Positions 44,362 through 53,008 are shown, numbered from the stretch's first letter. The stretch is DNA of 64,000 bases from an uncultured Clostridia bacterium (GCA_934481345.1 CAKSPF010000006.1:62001-126000), one strand, 5' to 3'. The notes: generated by a model not told the origin, from the letters alone. A program made the numbers and translations.

Positions 44362-44372
44362 CTTGATATAGG

Positions 44373-45206
44373 TTATTTTTCGGAAAGTTCTTTTTGTATT
44401 CTGCCGTCTTTAAGCAGTTCTTTTAATTTTTCGTTGTCTTTGTTTTTTATAGCCGTGCTGTATTTGGAGATTTCTTCCGCAATGCGGTCTATTTCTTCGG
44501 CTAAAAACTCTCCGTTTTCCATGAAAAGCTCTGTCCACATATCTTCATTGAGTCTGGCAACTCTGGTTAAGTCCTTAAAGCTTCCGGCAGAAAAACCTTT
44601 ATGCAGTTTTGCCGACGGACTTTTCACATATGCGTTGGATACGACGTGAGCAAGCTGCGAGGTATACGCAATCATTCTGTCATGGGTTTCGGCATCCGTT
44701 ACAGTTATTGTTTTAAAACCGATTGAAGTAAACAGGCTTTTTATGTTTTCAAGCTTATATATGTTGTCTGCGCTTTTCGGAACGATTATCATGGACGCAT
44801 TTTTGAACATTGTTTCCTTGGCATTGTTAAATCCCGAAAATTGAGTTCCTGCCATCGGATGTCCTCCATAGAATTCAAAGCCGTGTTTTTCAGCGGCTTC
44901 AAAGCAGGGGGCGCATATATAGCGTTTAATACCGCAGCAGTCAAAAACCAAAGCCCCTTTTTTTATAAGCGCAGCTTTGTTTACTACAAAATCGACGGTC
45001 GCTTTCGGATATAATGCAATAATTATCACATCACATTCACCTATGTTTTGGTCGGAGAGTTCATCATCAATAGCGCATACAAGCTTTGCACGTTTTACGG
45101 AGAGTGCGTCTTTGTCATATCCCAAAACAGTGTGCTCGGTGTAAAATTTGAAGGCTTTTGCCATTGAGCCGCCTATAAGTCCAAGACCGACAATACCTAT
45201 ATTCAT
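44373..45206 (-). CDS. tyrA: Prephenate dehydrogenase
   Basis: TyrA oxidatively decarboxylates prephenate to 4-hydroxyphenylpyruvate, the tyrosine branch. The 277 residues have the NAD loop IGIVGLGLIGGSMAKAF at the N-terminus, the GGHPMAGTQFSG catalytic segment with the conserved His, and a helical C-terminal dimerisation domain (TSQLAHVVSNAY, FKDLTRVA). There is no ACT domain, so feedback control is not obvious in the protein. It lies 21 bases after aroF; the pair is controlled from the leader upstream of aroF. Confidence 0.94.
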   Translation of the reverse strand: MNIGIVGLGLIGGSMAKAFKFYTEHTVLGYDKDALSVKRAKLVCAIDDELSDQNIGECDVIIIALYPKATVDFVVNKAALIKKGALVFDCCGIKRYICAPCFEAAEKHGFEFYGGHPMAGTQFSGFNNAKETMFKNASMIIVPKSADNIYKLENIKSLFTSIGFKTITVTDAETHDRMIAYTSQLAHVVSNAYVKSPSAKLHKGFSAGSFKDLTRVARLNEDMWTELFMENGEFLAEEIDRIAEEISKYSTAIKNKDNEKLKELLKDGRIQKELSEK

Positions 45207-45227
45207 AATCTTACCTTCTTTCTGTAA

Positions 45228-46229
45228 TCAATCTAACACAGACAATATTTTGCCGACTTTTTTTGCAACATCTGCAAATTTTTCCGGTGTAAGTGACTGC
45301 GGACCGTCGCAGAGAGCATTTTCCGGATCGTTGTGAACCTCAATCATAAGGCCGTCTGCGCCGGCGGCAACGGAAGCAAGCGACATCGGTTCAACAAGTC
45401 TTGAAAGTCCCGTTGCATGGCTCGGATCGGCGATAACAGGCAGATGTGTGAGTTCTTTAAGCATAGGGATAGCAGACACGTCAAGAGTATTTCTGGTATA
45501 TGTTTCAAAAGTTCTTATTCCGCGTTCACATAAAATCACATTTTCGTTTCCGCCTGCCATAATGTATTCCGCACTCATTAATAATTCCTGCATTGTATTT
45601 GCAAGGCCGCGTTTTAATAATATAGGCTTATGGATTTTGCCGAGTACCTTCAGTAATTCAAAGTTTTGCATGTTTCTGGCGCCTACCTGGATTACGTCCA
45701 CTCCGTCAAAGAGCGGCAGGTGCGAAGCATCCATGATTTCTGTAACTATAGGCATACCCGTCTTTTCCTTTGCTTTCAAAAGCAGCTCGATGCCTTCCGC
45801 ACGCAGTCCCTGAAATGCATACGGTGATGTTCTCGGCTTGAAAGCTCCTCCGCGCAAAAGCTTTGCGCCTGCCTTTTGTGCTTTGACGGCAATATCCATA
45901 ACCTGAGCTTCAGACTCTACGGAACACGGGCCGGCTATTATTGCAAAGTTTCCTCCGCCTATTTTTACGCCGTTTATGTCAACAACGGTATCGTCCGGGT
46001 GAAATTTTCTGTTTGCATTTTTGAACGGTTCGGATATTCTTTTTACGTTATCCACAATATCCAGGCTCATGATAAGGTCCGTGTCTATGCCGGAAGTGTC
46101 GCCGACAAGACCGAGAATGGTCTGATATTTACCCTCACTCATGTGGACGGACAGCTTTTTTTCTTCAAGCCAGCTTATAAGGTTTTGTTTCTTCTTTTCG
46201 TCTGCATTGCTTTTTAATACGACAATCAT
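45228..46229 (-). CDS. aroF: 3-Deoxy-7-phosphoheptulonate synthase, type I-beta
   Basis: DAHP synthase condenses phosphoenolpyruvate with erythrose 4-phosphate, the first step of the shikimate pathway. The 333 residues have an N-terminal ferredoxin-like regulatory domain (residues 1-70, MIVVLKSNADEKKKQNLI) as in the Thermotoga enzyme, where it binds aromatic amino acids, then the TIM barrel with FAIIAGPCSVES, KLLRGGAFKPRTSPYAFQG, VGARNMQNFELL, KPILLKRG and PVIADPSHATG. It is followed by tyrA and preceded by a promoter, leader peptide and terminator that together look like a tyrosine attenuator. Confidence 0.95.
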   Translation of the reverse strand: MIVVLKSNADEKKKQNLISWLEEKKLSVHMSEGKYQTILGLVGDTSGIDTDLIMSLDIVDNVKRISEPFKNANRKFHPDDTVVDINGVKIGGGNFAIIAGPCSVESEAQVMDIAVKAQKAGAKLLRGGAFKPRTSPYAFQGLRAEGIELLLKAKEKTGMPIVTEIMDASHLPLFDGVDVIQVGARNMQNFELLKVLGKIHKPILLKRGLANTMQELLMSAEYIMAGGNENVILCERGIRTFETYTRNTLDVSAIPMLKELTHLPVIADPSHATGLSRLVEPMSLASVAAGADGLMIEVHNDPENALCDGPQSLTPEKFADVAKKVGKILSVLD

Positions 46230-46260
46230 TTTTTGTTTACCTCCGATATAAATTAATAAA

Positions 46261-46298
46261 ACAAAAAAGGTTCACCGGAGATTATACCGATGAACCTT
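46261..46298 (-). terminator. Attenuator-type terminator ahead of aroF
   Basis: A 12-bp stem with one G-U pair (46267-46278 and 46287-46298), 8-base loop, followed on the minus strand by six Ts. It lies inside the aroF leader, 32 bases before the aroF start and after the leader-peptide stop. Confidence 0.9.
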
Positions 46299-46343
46299 AA
46301 AATTACATTTGTTGGTAATTATTTGGAAGCAGCACAATCATCC

Positions 46344-46406
46344 TTATTCAATATTAAAAGAATAAAGATAATAATAATATTCAGCTGCAAAAAATAAATT
46401 AGCCAT
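46344..46406 (-). CDS. Tyr-rich leader peptide of the aroF-tyrA attenuator
   Basis: A 20-codon frame, too short for ordinary ORF calling: ATG at 46406, TAA at 46344-46346. It encodes MANLFFAAEYYYYLYSFNIE, with four consecutive Tyr codons (all TAT), a fifth Tyr and three Phe. It starts about 25 bases after the predicted transcription start and ends 46 bases before the terminator stem. Ribosome stalling at scarce Tyr-tRNA (perhaps also Phe-tRNA) would be the sensor. GATGA just past its stop is complementary to TCATC in the terminator's first arm, a possible but short antiterminator contact. The ribosome binding site is weak (AAAGAAAG). Confidence 0.85.
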   Translation of the reverse strand: MANLFFAAEYYYYLYSFNIE

Positions 46407-46438
46407 GTAAAACACACTTTCTTTGTTTGTTGTAAAGA

Positions 46439-46467
46439 ATTATAAACCAAAAATTAAAATTTGTCAA
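46439..46467 (-). promoter_or_regulatory. Consensus promoter of aroF-tyrA
   Basis: On the minus strand TTGACA (46462-46467), 17 bases, TATAAT (46439-46444). Both hexamers perfect. The -35 lies directly after the stop of the P1 peptidase gene (46470). Confidence 0.93.
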
Positions 46468-46469
46468 TA

Positions 46470-47429
46470 CTATTTTTTTAAATCGGCAAAACTTATAACG
46501 CCATTTATGCTTTCCGCGCTTTTTACCGCACGGATAATAGCTTTTTCCATAACGAAAGCTGCCAGTGTGCCGGCTGCGTTTATATCGGCACTGTAGCCGC
46601 CTGTGCTCAATGCATAGACAGAATCGCCGTCGGCAGTCGTATTCACCGGGCAAATCGCTTTTGCATAAGCGTTATGCGCCATGGCGGCAATTTTATTCAT
46701 TTGGGTTTTATCAAATTTTGCGTTTGTTATAACTGCGCCTATAGTTGTATTTGATGTGAATAAATTTTCTTTGGGAGATATGCTGTTCAACAACTCTTTT
46801 GAGGAATCGGCAAAACCGTTTTTTTCGTCATTAAGAAGTCCTGCTATTATTTTTCCGTTTTCGTATATATCGCCAAGTGCATTCACGCAGACAACCGCGC
46901 CCATTTTAAGACCTCCGCATTCGGCGGCATATGCTCCTATTCCCGATTTCATCATAAATCCGGGTCCTTTAAGCTTTCCGACGGTAGCGCCGGTTCCAGC
47001 CCCATCGCTGCCTTCTTTAAAAAGTCCTTTGAATGCATTTTCCGCAGCTTCATATCCCATCTTTTTGCCGGGACGGCATTTATAATCACCGATAATTAAA
47101 TCAAAAATACATGAGGTACATACAAGCGGAACTTTGGTAATACCTGTGTCAAATCCGATACCTTTTTCTTCAAGATATTCCATTACACCGCCGGCACAGT
47201 CAAGTCCGAATGCGCTTCCGCCGCTGAGTATAACCGCATGAATTTTTTCGGCGGCAGCCAACGGATTTAAAAGCTGGGTTTCTCTTGACGCAGGACCGCC
47301 GCCGCGTATATCGACGCCGCACGGTGCGCCGTCCGGGCAGATAATTGCAGTGACGCCTGTAAGACCTTTTTTGTCGGAGGCGTTCCCTATTTTAACTCCA
47401 TCTATGTCAAGTATTGATATTTCTTTCAT
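46470..47429 (-). CDS. P1-family peptidase (DmpA-like aminopeptidase/amidohydrolase)
   Basis: A 319-residue Ntn-type hydrolase of the DmpA/P1 family, which self-cleaves to expose its nucleophile and trims N-terminal residues or small amides. Motifs: GVDIRGGGPASRETQLL, HAVILSGGSAFGLDCAGGV, and TSNTTIGAVITNA, where the second Thr is the likely cleavage site and nucleophile. It follows the ECF transporter gene by 33 bases and probably shares its promoter, so the pair may import and process a small compound; this link is inferred only from position. Confidence 0.85.
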   Translation of the reverse strand: MKEISILDIDGVKIGNASDKKGLTGVTAIICPDGAPCGVDIRGGGPASRETQLLNPLAAAEKIHAVILSGGSAFGLDCAGGVMEYLEEKGIGFDTGITKVPLVCTSCIFDLIIGDYKCRPGKKMGYEAAENAFKGLFKEGSDGAGTGATVGKLKGPGFMMKSGIGAYAAECGGLKMGAVVCVNALGDIYENGKIIAGLLNDEKNGFADSSKELLNSISPKENLFTSNTTIGAVITNAKFDKTQMNKIAAMAHNAYAKAICPVNTTADGDSVYALSTGGYSADINAAGTLAAFVMEKAIIRAVKSAESINGVISFADLKK

Positions 47430-47462
47430 GATAATCTCCGTTTAACACTTTTAAAAGTTATA

Positions 47463-48023
47463 TCAGGCGCCTTTTTTGCCCGCCGTTATGATTCTTATTA
47501 TAGCCGGTGACAAAATAAGGTTTAATCCCAATTCAATAAGGAAGTTTACACCTATGAGTCCGAAAATCATAAAGTAAACAAGATTTGCGCCGTTTGCCAT
47601 TTGATTAAGAGTGTCATTAAAGACGGTAAGCATACCGAGGCAGAAAATCGCCGTGTTTACAATCGGGCAGATTACAGCGGCGGATACGCCTGCAAAATAT
47701 ATGTTTTTGCCGTTTTTGGAAAGAAGCTCAAACACAAGTCCCGATACCCAGCCTGCCGCCGTTCCTTTTAAAAGCAGCATTACGACCGTTGCAACAGGGT
47801 TTAATGCCATAAAGCCTGCTGCTGTGGGATCAAGCAAGGTGACAATTCCGAAAACAAGACCAAGTAAAGCACCGCATTTTTTGCCGTATACGGCTGCCCC
47901 GATTACTATCGGAATTAAAGTGAGGCTTATATTCGGCTTCATAGGGAAAAACGTAGCTACTGTCTGGAGTACGGCAACAATAGCCGCAAGCATTGCAATA
48001 CCTACCATGCGTTTTGAATTCAT
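47463..48023 (-). CDS. ECF transporter S component, substrate unknown
   Basis: A 186-residue membrane protein with about six hydrophobic helices, beginning MNSKRMVGIAMLAAIVAVLQ and containing ISLTLIPIVIGAAVYGKKCGALLGLVFGIV, the general look of an S component of energy-coupling-factor vitamin transporters (such proteins capture vitamins or cofactors and borrow a shared EcfAAT module). The second quoted stretch is given here as its key part SLTLIPIVIGA. GAGGAG lies nine bases before the ATG at 48023; the TTG nine bases upstream is less likely. No riboswitch was seen upstream, so the substrate cannot be inferred. Confidence 0.8.
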   Translation of the reverse strand: MNSKRMVGIAMLAAIVAVLQTVATFFPMKPNISLTLIPIVIGAAVYGKKCGALLGLVFGIVTLLDPTAAGFMALNPVATVVMLLLKGTAAGWVSGLVFELLSKNGKNIYFAGVSAAVICPIVNTAIFCLGMLTVFNDTLNQMANGANLVYFMIFGLIGVNFLIELGLNLILSPAIIRIITAGKKGA

Positions 48024-48080
48024 TTGATACAACTCCTCGTTTGTTTTTTTGAAAACTATATATGTTTCAGTATATCGGAT

Positions 48081-48109
48081 ATTATATCATTAAAAGCTTT
48101 TTTCGTCAA
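48081..48109 (-). promoter_or_regulatory. Promoter of the ECF-P1 peptidase pair
   Basis: On the minus strand TTGACG (48104-48109), 17 bases, TATAAT (48081-48086), about 55 bases before the start. Confidence 0.8.
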
Positions 48110-48129
48110 TAATTACGCCGTAAAAATGA

Positions 48130-48158
48130 TTGACATAAATAACCGTATAATGTATAAT
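48130..48158 (+). promoter_or_regulatory. Promoter of the plus-strand acyl-CoA synthetase
   Basis: TTGACA (48130-48135), 17 bases, TATAAT (48153-48158), both perfect. It is divergent from the ECF gene promoter, with about 20 bases between the two -35 boxes. Confidence 0.9.
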
Positions 48159-48194
48159 AATGTATAACATTAGATACAAAGGTGATGTGTTTAT

Positions 48195-49886
48195 TTGAGT
48201 AAATTGACTAAATTATATGATGTTCAGAAGTTTTCGACAATGCGTCAGATGCTTGAGCTGGCAGACAGCCGGGCAGGAGAAAAAAACGCATTTATGTATT
48301 TTGACAAAAAAGAAGTAAAGAGTGTAACATATCATGAATTTGTAAGCACAACCGAATATCTCGGCACGGCTCTTGCGGACATGGGTTTTTCCGCAAGCCA
48401 TATTGCAAATATAGGTGAAAACAGCTATAAGTGGGTAGTTGTATATCTTACTGCGCTTAAAAGCGCCGGCGTTTACGTTCCTATTGATAAGGAGCTGCCG
48501 CTTGAAGATATGATACATGTTGTAAATGACAGCGAGAGTGAAATTATTTTTTACTCAAAAAAGTTTGAAAAGATTTTCATGGAAAACCGCAGCAAATTCC
48601 CGAATATAAAGTACTTTATCGGTCTTTCGAGAGATGAGGATGACGGGGAATTTCTGTCATATGATTTGCTTGTAAAAAAGGGCAAAGAGCTTTATGACAG
48701 CGGTAACCGTGAATATACGAAGCTTAAAAGTGATGAAAATGCACTTAAAATGCTTGTGTATACATCGGGTACCACCGGAAATTCAAAAGGTGTAATGCTC
48801 ACGGAGCACAATCTTGTAAACAGTGTTTATTACGGATTACAGGTGAGCACCGTATATGAACGCTGCCTCAGCGTCCTTCCCTACCATCATACATATGAGG
48901 CGGTCTGCGGCATATTGGTTGCGCTTCACCATCACTCCACAATATGTATAAATGACAGACTCACGCATGTTCTTAAGAATTTGCAGTATTTCAAACCGGA
49001 TTATATGTATCTGGTTCCGGCATTTGCGGAGCTGTTTTATAAGAAAATACAGGCATCGCTTAAAGAACAAAAGAAAGATAAGCTTATCAAGGTTATGTTT
49101 TCTGTAAGCAATGCTCTTTTGAAGGTAGGAATTGATATAAGACGCAAGCTGTTTAAGCAGATAATTGACAATTTCGGCGGAAACCTTGTGAAAATTGTGT
49201 GCGGCGGTGCGGCAATAAGACCTGAAGTCGGAGAATTTTTTGACAGCATAGGAATTTATCTTATAAACGGTTACGGAATTACCGAGTGTTCGCCGCTTGT
49301 AAGTGCAAACAGAGAGGAATGTAACAACTGCTCGACCGTCGGAATTCCGCTTCCGTGCATAGAGCTTAAATTTGACGACATTGACAGCGACGGCATAGGC
49401 GAGATATGCGTAAAGGGCGACGTGGTAATGAAGGGCTATTACAAGCAGCCGGAGCTTACTAAAGAAGTGCTTTCGGATGACGGCTGGTTCAAAACCGGCG
49501 ATTACGGCAAACTCAGCAAGGAAGGATTTTTGGTAATTACGGGAAGAAAGAAAAATCTGATTGTACTTAAAAACGGCAAAAATATTTATCCGGAGGAAAT
49601 AGAAGCATATATCCAGGCAATACCGTATGTAAAAGAGGTTGTTGTGTATTCGGTAACTGATGAAAATAATCTGGAGTCCGGGCTGTGCGCCGAAATTTTC
49701 CCCGATTATGAGTCACCGGAACTGAAGGATTCCGAAAATATTGCGGAAACGGTAAAAAAAGATGTTCAGAGCGTCACTTCGGAGCTTCCTGTTTATAAAA
49801 AGATAAGCAAAATCAAGCTTCGCGAGAAAGAATTTATAAAAAATTCATCAAACAAAATAAAAAGAAATTTAATTAACCAACAATAA
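48195..49886 (+). CDS. AMP-dependent acyl-CoA synthetase (long-chain fatty acid ligase-like)
   Basis: A 563-residue ANL-family adenylating enzyme that activates a carboxylic acid as acyl-AMP and passes it to CoA or another thiol. Motifs in order: LVYTSGTTGNSKGVMLTEHN (P-loop), YGITECSPLVSAN, GWFKTGDYGKL and the C-terminal KNGKNIYPEEIE with its lysine region. It most resembles long-chain fatty-acid ligases, but substrate class is not certain. The start is a TTG at 48195, preceded by AAAGGTGATG. It is alone, between its promoter and a strong terminator. Confidence 0.88.
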   Translation: MSKLTKLYDVQKFSTMRQMLELADSRAGEKNAFMYFDKKEVKSVTYHEFVSTTEYLGTALADMGFSASHIANIGENSYKWVVVYLTALKSAGVYVPIDKELPLEDMIHVVNDSESEIIFYSKKFEKIFMENRSKFPNIKYFIGLSRDEDDGEFLSYDLLVKKGKELYDSGNREYTKLKSDENALKMLVYTSGTTGNSKGVMLTEHNLVNSVYYGLQVSTVYERCLSVLPYHHTYEAVCGILVALHHHSTICINDRLTHVLKNLQYFKPDYMYLVPAFAELFYKKIQASLKEQKKDKLIKVMFSVSNALLKVGIDIRRKLFKQIIDNFGGNLVKIVCGGAAIRPEVGEFFDSIGIYLINGYGITECSPLVSANREECNNCSTVGIPLPCIELKFDDIDSDGIGEICVKGDVVMKGYYKQPELTKEVLSDDGWFKTGDYGKLSKEGFLVITGRKKNLIVLKNGKNIYPEEIEAYIQAIPYVKEVVVYSVTDENNLESGLCAEIFPDYESPELKDSENIAETVKKDVQSVTSELPVYKKISKIKLREKEFIKNSSNKIKRNLINQQ

Positions 49887-49898
49887 GTCTTATACTTT

Positions 49899-49933
49899 AA
49901 AACAGCCTCAATGCAACGCATTGAGGCTGTTTT
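49899..49933. terminator. Bidirectional terminator after the acyl-CoA synthetase
   Basis: A 16-bp perfect stem (49899-49914 and 49918-49933), AAC loop, AAAA/TTTT edges, between convergent stops at 49886 and 49964. Confidence 0.93.
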
Positions 49934-49963
49934 GCCGTGATAAATCAATAATGGAAATATTTT

Positions 49964-51370
49964 TTATTCAAAGTCGCCGAAAGTAATAACCATAGGATAA
50001 TCCTTAACCGGCAGGTGCTTTATACAGTAGCAGTCATCGCTTGAGCGTTCAATCATATCGTCGGGTATTTTATAAATCTCGCCCGTTACGGTGTCTATGA
50101 ATTTTACTTCATCGGTAATTCCGGCAATCTGCAGGGTTACGGTTCCTTCATAGTCGGTTGTCATTATTGATGATGGATGCCAGTATACGAAAGCTTTTGA
50201 GCCGTTTGTTTTTTTAAATCCGGCATTTATTGTGTCACATTCTTTTAAATCTTCATCAAAAATTCTCGGTGACTGCTCCGGTCTGAACATAATCGGCAGG
50301 TCGCACCTTTCGGTTTCATCGGAAAAAAGCGAGCACAATGTGGCAAGCGCCGTGTATGATATTTTTGGCGTGTACTCCCCTGTTGAATGTCCGTTTTCGT
50401 CAAAATCGGCACCGAGAACGCCGAAATATCCGTAATCAAGGTAGCTTGCGGTATTTCCTACCGTACCGTTGAGCGCTTCTATCATATCCATGCATGAAAA
50501 ATATGATGTAAATTTGCAGTCTGCCATGATGTCTGCCATAGCATGTCTGGTAAGCTGTTTTGCCTGCTTGAGCTGCGTCCATGCACCGCTTCTGAGCGCT
50601 CCGTTTCCTCCGCTGCGTGACTGTGAGCCGGACTCACCCTGGATAATTTCCATGTTTGGATTATACATTCTGCCCAGTGCGCGCAGAGATGACACCCTCT
50701 CAAAAACTGTTTCTTCGACAGGAGTATATTCGTGAAAGCTTATTGCATCTATTTCCTTGCCCATGCCTGCTTTGAGTGCGTCATTTATAAAACTAAGCTC
50801 TCTCATGCATACGACGCCGCCTACAACCGTCGCATCGGGTTTTACGGCTTTGATATATCTCGCTGTACGGGCAGAAAACGCTCCGAGTTCAGTGCCGCTC
50901 GGTCCATGCTTCCAGCACCATTTGCCGTCAGGCTCATTCCAGATTTCATAGGTGTCGATTCTTGTGCTGTAGTGCTCGACGGTTGCTTTCACATAATTCT
51001 CCCATGCTTTGATTTGCTCTGCGGTATGTATCGGCGGACAGCCGACTGCTCCGAACACCTTTGCGGCGGCTTCATCATAAAGCCCGTTGCCGTAGCACAG
51101 GCAAAGCCACGGTTTGCAGCCTCTTGCGATAAGATTGTCCACAACTTTGTCAAGCCAATTAAAGTCATATACACCTTTTTGCTGTTCCGTTCTTTGCCAG
51201 CCGGATTGTATTCTCACCCATTTCACGCCGATGGCAGCAAGTTTATCATATGCCTTTTCGGGATTGAAAACATCTCTGTCAAGTTTCTCAAAGCCTATTC
51301 CGAATTTTGAAGTTTTGATTTCGGATGAGTGCTTGGGTTTGACTTTTCCTGTTTTTATCAGTCTTTCCAT
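49964..51370 (-). CDS. GH39-like glycoside hydrolase
   Basis: A 468-residue clan GH-A glycosidase, resembling GH39 (beta-xylosidase or alpha-iduronidase-like). The acid/base Glu is in YEIWNEPDGKW and the nucleophile Glu probably in IIQGESGSQSR. The N-terminus has WVRIQSGWQRTEQQKGVYDFNWLD, typical of the first barrel strands, and a C-terminal beta-sandwich-like part follows (from about residue 370). There is no signal peptide, so it acts inside the cell on imported oligosaccharides. TTTGGAGGAT lies five bases before the ATG at 51370. Gene is alone; substrate not known. Confidence 0.8.
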   Translation of the reverse strand: MERLIKTGKVKPKHSSEIKTSKFGIGFEKLDRDVFNPEKAYDKLAAIGVKWVRIQSGWQRTEQQKGVYDFNWLDKVVDNLIARGCKPWLCLCYGNGLYDEAAAKVFGAVGCPPIHTAEQIKAWENYVKATVEHYSTRIDTYEIWNEPDGKWCWKHGPSGTELGAFSARTARYIKAVKPDATVVGGVVCMRELSFINDALKAGMGKEIDAISFHEYTPVEETVFERVSSLRALGRMYNPNMEIIQGESGSQSRSGGNGALRSGAWTQLKQAKQLTRHAMADIMADCKFTSYFSCMDMIEALNGTVGNTASYLDYGYFGVLGADFDENGHSTGEYTPKISYTALATLCSLFSDETERCDLPIMFRPEQSPRIFDEDLKECDTINAGFKKTNGSKAFVYWHPSSIMTTDYEGTVTLQIAGITDEVKFIDTVTGEIYKIPDDMIERSSDDCYCIKHLPVKDYPMVITFGDFE

Positions 51371-51583
51371 AATATCCTCCAAAGTATCTGTAAAGTATGT
51401 TTAGATTTTATCACAGCAAAATCAATAAGTACATACAATTTCAAAAAACAAATACAAATTTGATAATTATGTACTATTTATGAAATTATACAGTGATATG
51501 ACAATAACTTTACAGCCCCGTTAACAAAAAACGCATTTGTTGAAATATGCAGAAAAATAATATATACTGTTTATGGTGATAAA
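51371..51583. other. Divergent intergenic region, 213 bases
   Basis: AT-rich. A promoter for the plus-strand gene lies at 51540-51568. For the minus-strand glycosidase no good promoter or operator was picked out; no perfect repeat for a sugar-responsive repressor was seen. Confidence 0.45.
51540..51568 (+). promoter_or_regulatory. Promoter of the SLH/M15 protein gene
   Basis: TTGAAA (51540-51545), 17 bases, TATACT (51563-51568), 16 bases before the ATG, so the leader would be very short. Confidence 0.65.
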
Positions 51584-52972
51584 ATGAATAAAAAAACATT
51601 AGTATTAACGGCACTTCTTCTTTTGCAGACAATCTCTGCCTCGGCATACACACCGAGCACATGGGCGAAAGAGGAAATTGCATCTGCCAAAAAGGCAGGA
51701 ATAACAGTATTTGAAGACTTTAATAAAGATTACACACAGGCTTTGAACAGAGAGGAAATATGTGCTTTGATTGTTCAGACGCTGGAAACAGGACTGGGAA
51801 AGAAACTTGAACCGAAAAACAGCAGCCCGTTTACGGATACCGAAAATGAAGATATAATCTGTGCTTATGAGCTTGGCGTAATAGACGGAACAGGCGAAGG
51901 CGAATTTATGCCGCAAAAGCAATTAAGCCGTCAGGAGGCATCCAAAATATTCGGTATTGCCTCGGAAAAGCTGACCGAAAACACTGTGAAATACAATGAA
52001 AATGCAGCGGTAAAATTCAAAGATTTTTCTTCGGTGGCGCCTTGGGCGGTAAAATATGTTTCCGCAGTATCGGAAAACGGACTTTTTAAGGGTGATGAAA
52101 ACGGTAATTTCAATCCGCTTTCGGGTGTAACGGTTGAGCAGGCGGCGGTAATATGTCTGCGTATGCTAAACAGCGCAAAAGACGCTGACAGCGGCGAAAA
52201 CGGCTACATTAAGAGTGATTTTAAGATTTCGGCAAAAACAGGCGCCGGTACGGCAAAAATAAACTGGAACTGCAAAACCGACTGCACCGTAAAAATATAT
52301 GAGCAGAGGAATTCATACTATGAAGGTGAATTTGACGCAAATTTAACGGAAATACTTACGGATAAAAATCAGATTGAATTTTCGGTAAATCCGAACAAGA
52401 CTTATACTGTAGATATTTTTTCGGCAGACGGAAAGAAGGACAGCGTAACCTTTGTTACAGACAATTTTACAATAGACAGAGAGCACCGTGAAGATGTTAA
52501 GGAGATTGTAAATACTTTTACAAGCGAAGAAGATTCTTCTGCCGCCATGAAAACTCTTACGGTAAAAGTATGGCAGATAAAGGACGGCAAAAAACAGCCC
52601 TCGGAACTGACGGTTACGGTTCTTGACGAGATAGCCGACAAGGTTGAGGCTGTCTTTGATGAGATATTCAGCGGAAAAGAGCAGTTCCCCATATATTCAT
52701 TGGGAGCATATGCATGGCGTGCACCTATGAGCAGCGGCAGATATTCGGAGCATAATTTCGGAACGGCTATTGACATAAACCCGAATGAAAATTACTGTTT
52801 GTATTCTGACGGTTCAACAGTCGGAGAATGTTACAAACCTTATGAAAATCCGTATTCCATTACTCCTTACGGCGATGTGGTAAGAGCATTTGAAAAGTAT
52901 GGATTTACATGGGGCGCAGACAGTTGGAGAAGCCCGAAAGACTACATGCATTTTTCATATTTGGGAACTTGA
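51584..52972 (+). CDS. Secreted SLH-domain protein with M15 D,D-carboxypeptidase-like domain
   Basis: A 462-residue exported protein. Residues 1-21 are a signal peptide (MNKKTLVLTALLLLQTISASA). Two to three S-layer-homology modules follow (for example NREEICALIVQTLETG, LSRQEASKIFGIA, VTVEQAAVICLRML), then a fibronectin-like spacer (IKSDFKISAKTGAGTAKINW region) and a C-terminal M15 peptidase domain. The zinc ligands are visible in SEHNFGTAIDINPN (His and Asp of HxxGxAxD) and in MHFSY near the end. SLH modules bind secondary wall polymers, so this is a wall-anchored peptidase of D-Ala-D-Ala or peptide cross-links. Start ATG at 51584. Confidence 0.88.
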   Translation: MNKKTLVLTALLLLQTISASAYTPSTWAKEEIASAKKAGITVFEDFNKDYTQALNREEICALIVQTLETGLGKKLEPKNSSPFTDTENEDIICAYELGVIDGTGEGEFMPQKQLSRQEASKIFGIASEKLTENTVKYNENAAVKFKDFSSVAPWAVKYVSAVSENGLFKGDENGNFNPLSGVTVEQAAVICLRMLNSAKDADSGENGYIKSDFKISAKTGAGTAKINWNCKTDCTVKIYEQRNSYYEGEFDANLTEILTDKNQIEFSVNPNKTYTVDIFSADGKKDSVTFVTDNFTIDREHREDVKEIVNTFTSEEDSSAAMKTLTVKVWQIKDGKKQPSELTVTVLDEIADKVEAVFDEIFSGKEQFPIYSLGAYAWRAPMSSGRYSEHNFGTAIDINPNENYCLYSDGSTVGECYKPYENPYSITPYGDVVRAFEKYGFTWGADSWRSPKDYMHFSYLGT

Positions 52973-53008
52973 AAAAAGCATCACAGAAAAAATTCTGTGA
53001 TGCTTTTT
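52973..53008. terminator. Bidirectional terminator between the M15 protein and ctpA
   Basis: A 16-bp perfect stem (52973-52988 and 52993-53008) with an AAAA loop and A/T-run edges, between the convergent stops at 52972 and 53009. Confidence 0.93.

Noticed and set aside
47430..48194. Vitamin riboswitch before the ECF S-component gene
   Set aside because: The 5' region is short, AT-rich and unstructured, so no riboswitch class could be supported.
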